A stretch of 55,706 nucleotides of DNA from Desmonostoc muscorum FACHB-395 (GTDB taxonomy: Bacteria > Cyanobacteriota > Cyanobacteriia > Cyanobacteriales > Nostocaceae): the NCBI RefSeq assembly GCF_014698035.1, contig NZ_JACJSF010000051.1, forward strand, positions 1-55,706. The letters are read 5' to 3'. The notes below the pieces were generated by a model. The model was given only the letters and a program-made list of their open reading frames with translations, was not told where the DNA came from and did not search any database. Of the stretch, positions 54,117 to 55,706 are shown one piece after another. The first letter of the stretch is position 1. The number at the start of each line of letters is the position of its first letter. The position numbers were made by a program, and so were the translations under genes.

Positions 54117-55535
54117 ATGACAAAACCAATAGAAGTTCGCAATCCCCGAAATGGCAAATTTGATTACGTAATTATCCCGCCACCCCCAAGGTTGCTAGCA
54201 CAGCAATGCAAGCGATCGCGGCGGGCACAAGTTAACTGGCAAAAGCTGGGTTTAGAGGGGAGAATTGAAGCTTTACAGCAGTGGAAGGCAGCGATAGTAT
54301 CAGAGCGCGATCGCTTAACGGAAGCTCTGGTAAATGATACGGGAAGATTATCAACCTCAATATTAGAAATAGACTCTTTCCTCTCTAGCATTGATCGGTG
54401 GTGTAGGTTAGCACCAGAATTGCTGCAAGACTCTGCAAAAAACACAGCAATTCCATTTATCGCCTTGCAACAAACATCCGTTCCTTACCCCCTAGTGGGG
54501 ATCATTAGCCCGTGGAATTTTCCTCTGTTGCTCTCAACTATTGATACCATTCCGGCGTTGTTGGCGGGTTGTGCTGTCATTGTTAAACCCAGTGAAATCG
54601 CTCCCCGCTTCGTTGCACCACTGACAACAGCACTCAACGCCGTCCCTAAATTGCGCGATGTCTTAACTTTTGTTGAAGGAGCAGGTGCAACCGGATCTAT
54701 TTTAATTGACAATGTAGACTTAGTGTGCTTTACAGGCAGTGTAGCCACAGGGCGAAAAGTGGCAGAAGCGGCTGCTAAACGGTTTATTCCAGCTTTTTTG
54801 GAATTAGGAGGAAAAGATCCTGCGATCGTTTTAGAATCAGCCAATTTAGAATTAGCAACCTCAGCAATCTTGTGGGGTTCCGTCGTCAACACTGGACAGT
54901 CGTGCTTATCAATTGAGCGGATTTATGTTGCTGAATCCATATTTGAAAAGTTTTACCATCAATTAGTAGCCAAAGCACATCGCCTTGGGCTAGCCTACCC
55001 CACTGTCGAAAGTGGAGAAATTGGCCCCATCATCGCCGAAAGACAAGCCGCAATTATTAGCGATCATCTCCTAGATGCAGTAGAAAATGGGGCAGTCATT
55101 CACTGCGGCGGCGTAATTGAAGACTTGGGTGGGGGTTGGTGGTGTCGTCCAACAGTGCTTACCCAGGTTAATCATTCCATGAAAGTGATGACCGAAGAGA
55201 CTTTTGGCCCCATTATGCCAATAATGCCTTTTTCCACAGTTGAGGAAGCGGTGTCTTTAGCAAATGATTCAATTTATGGATTAAGTGCTGCTGTTTTTGC
55301 CTCGGAAGCTGAAGCCTTAGAAATTGCCCAGCAGATAGAAGCAGGTGCTATTAGTATCAACGATGCTGCACTCACTGCCATCATGCACGAGGGAGAGAAA
55401 AACGCCTTTAAATTCTCCGGGATGGGAGGATCGCGCATGGGTGCAGCAGCGCTAAAACGGTTCATGCGAAAAAAAGCTATTTTAATTAAAACTAATGCGA
55501 CTAATGACCCTTGGTGGTTTGATAATGAATCATAA
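54117..55535 (+). CDS. Aldehyde dehydrogenase family protein
   Basis: A 472-residue ALDH: PWNFPLLLS, CFTGSVATGRKV, the catalytic Glu in LELGGKDPA, the catalytic Cys in TGQSCLSIE, and EETFGPIMPI are all present, so it should be active. The sequence resembles the class-3/fatty-aldehyde type in having a hydrophilic N-terminus without a transit peptide. The substrate is unknown. The start codon (54117) lies in a tandem repeat and no ribosome-binding site is visible. It may be the last gene of the RCCR2-nitrilase operon. Confidence 0.88.
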   Translation: MTKPIEVRNPRNGKFDYVIIPPPPRLLAQQCKRSRRAQVNWQKLGLEGRIEALQQWKAAIVSERDRLTEALVNDTGRLSTSILEIDSFLSSIDRWCRLAPELLQDSAKNTAIPFIALQQTSVPYPLVGIISPWNFPLLLSTIDTIPALLAGCAVIVKPSEIAPRFVAPLTTALNAVPKLRDVLTFVEGAGATGSILIDNVDLVCFTGSVATGRKVAEAAAKRFIPAFLELGGKDPAIVLESANLELATSAILWGSVVNTGQSCLSIERIYVAESIFEKFYHQLVAKAHRLGLAYPTVESGEIGPIIAERQAAIISDHLLDAVENGAVIHCGGVIEDLGGGWWCRPTVLTQVNHSMKVMTEETFGPIMPIMPFSTVEEAVSLANDSIYGLSAAVFASEAEALEIAQQIEAGAISINDAALTAIMHEGEKNAFKFSGMGGSRMGAAALKRFMRKKAILIKTNATNDPWWFDNES

Positions 55536-55592
55536 ATATTGTCAACAACTAATGGTTAATGCACGTTACGAAAACTCATAGACCAATACGGT

Positions 55593-55706
55593 TCATTTAA
55601 CGATAGCTTTTACTTTCTTACGGAAGGCTTTAAAGTTACCCACTGATGGAGTGCTTCTAAATTTTCCGTTGCTCTGAACTCTAAGGTTCCAGCCGAGGAA
55701 GTCAAA
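55593..55706 (-). pseudogene. Fragment of a group II intron reverse transcriptase/maturase
   Basis: The minus-strand frame entering from the window edge reads FDFLGWN, then KAFRKKVKAIVK and a TGA at 55593-55595. FLGWN followed by RxxKxKxKxI is the end of the RT/thumb region of bacterial group II intron maturases, which normally continue into a maturase domain. The stop here is early, so the element looks degenerate. The rest lies outside the window. Confidence 0.6.

Noticed and set aside
53994..54122. CRISPR array
   Set aside because: The repeats are 7- and 14-base units in direct tandem without spacers.

Overview
The window comes from a filamentous, probably heterocyst-forming cyanobacterium of the Nostoc/Anabaena type. 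Pointers are the many GCGATCGC (HIP1) octamers, a high-light-inducible protein, red-chlorophyll-catabolite-reductase homologues, GAF/PAS-rich histidine kinases, and the short tandem and palindromic intergenic repeats typical of Nostoc genomes. No database search was possible; family names come from motifs read by eye.

Layout. 1-1220: a cytochrome b561-like membrane protein and an HLIP. 1308-8564 (minus): a dynamin-like GTPase, an Hsp70/actin-fold ATPase and a third protein, interrupted by the remnant of an Rpn/PD-(D/E)XK-type gene. 9421-15042: a PAS/GAF histidine kinase, a cyclase-family hydrolase and an aldehyde dehydrogenase. 15340-21870: the Ro/Y-RNA island (below). 21977-29297 (minus): group 2 sigma factor, small membrane protein, lipoprotein and a 1576-residue hybrid kinase. 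29509-35613: YnfA-type protein, ammonium transporter, SGNH hydrolase, IspH and CbiET. 36041-49541: two more histidine kinases flanking an alpha-2-macroglobulin/PBP1C divergent pair. 50135-55535: two RCCR-like paralogues, an NmrA-type reductase, a nitrilase-fold protein lacking its catalytic Cys, and an aldehyde dehydrogenase. The right edge holds a piece of a group II intron reverse transcriptase.

The outstanding region is 15340-21870, all on the plus strand. It encodes a Ro60 orthologue (TROVE plus vWA, 17489-18922) surrounded by at least five non-coding RNAs that share one Y-RNA-like design: a variable but base-paired terminal stem, then a conserved internal loop (5' side GC-CCYNAYY, 3' side ACUUGC), an AAGC/GCUU helix, and the segment YUACAYA. 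Each carries a different cargo at its tip. Cargoes are a tRNA-like fold placed inside a second tRNA-like fold (15569-15778), a circularly permuted tRNA with a closed acceptor stem (16029-16165), a tRNA-like fold with a GAA anticodon (17024-17152), a bare hairpin in the rsr leader (17352-17429), and, most strikingly, copies of both the sarcin-ricin loop and the L11/GTPase-associated centre of 23S rRNA (20096-20301). Upstream lies an 82-nt RNA shaped like the tRNA-like domain of tmRNA (15452-15533). The cargoes thus imitate ligands or sites of the translation elongation machinery.

Interleaved proteins include a 66-residue possible beta-grasp/ubiquitin-like protein, a ThiF/E1-like adenylyltransferase, a HEPN-like protein split by a frameshift, and two proteins I do not recognise. 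I infer a co-transcribed Ro system in which Y RNAs carry decoys of tRNA and rRNA, perhaps coupled to a ubiquitin-like modifier. The function is not established by sequence alone.
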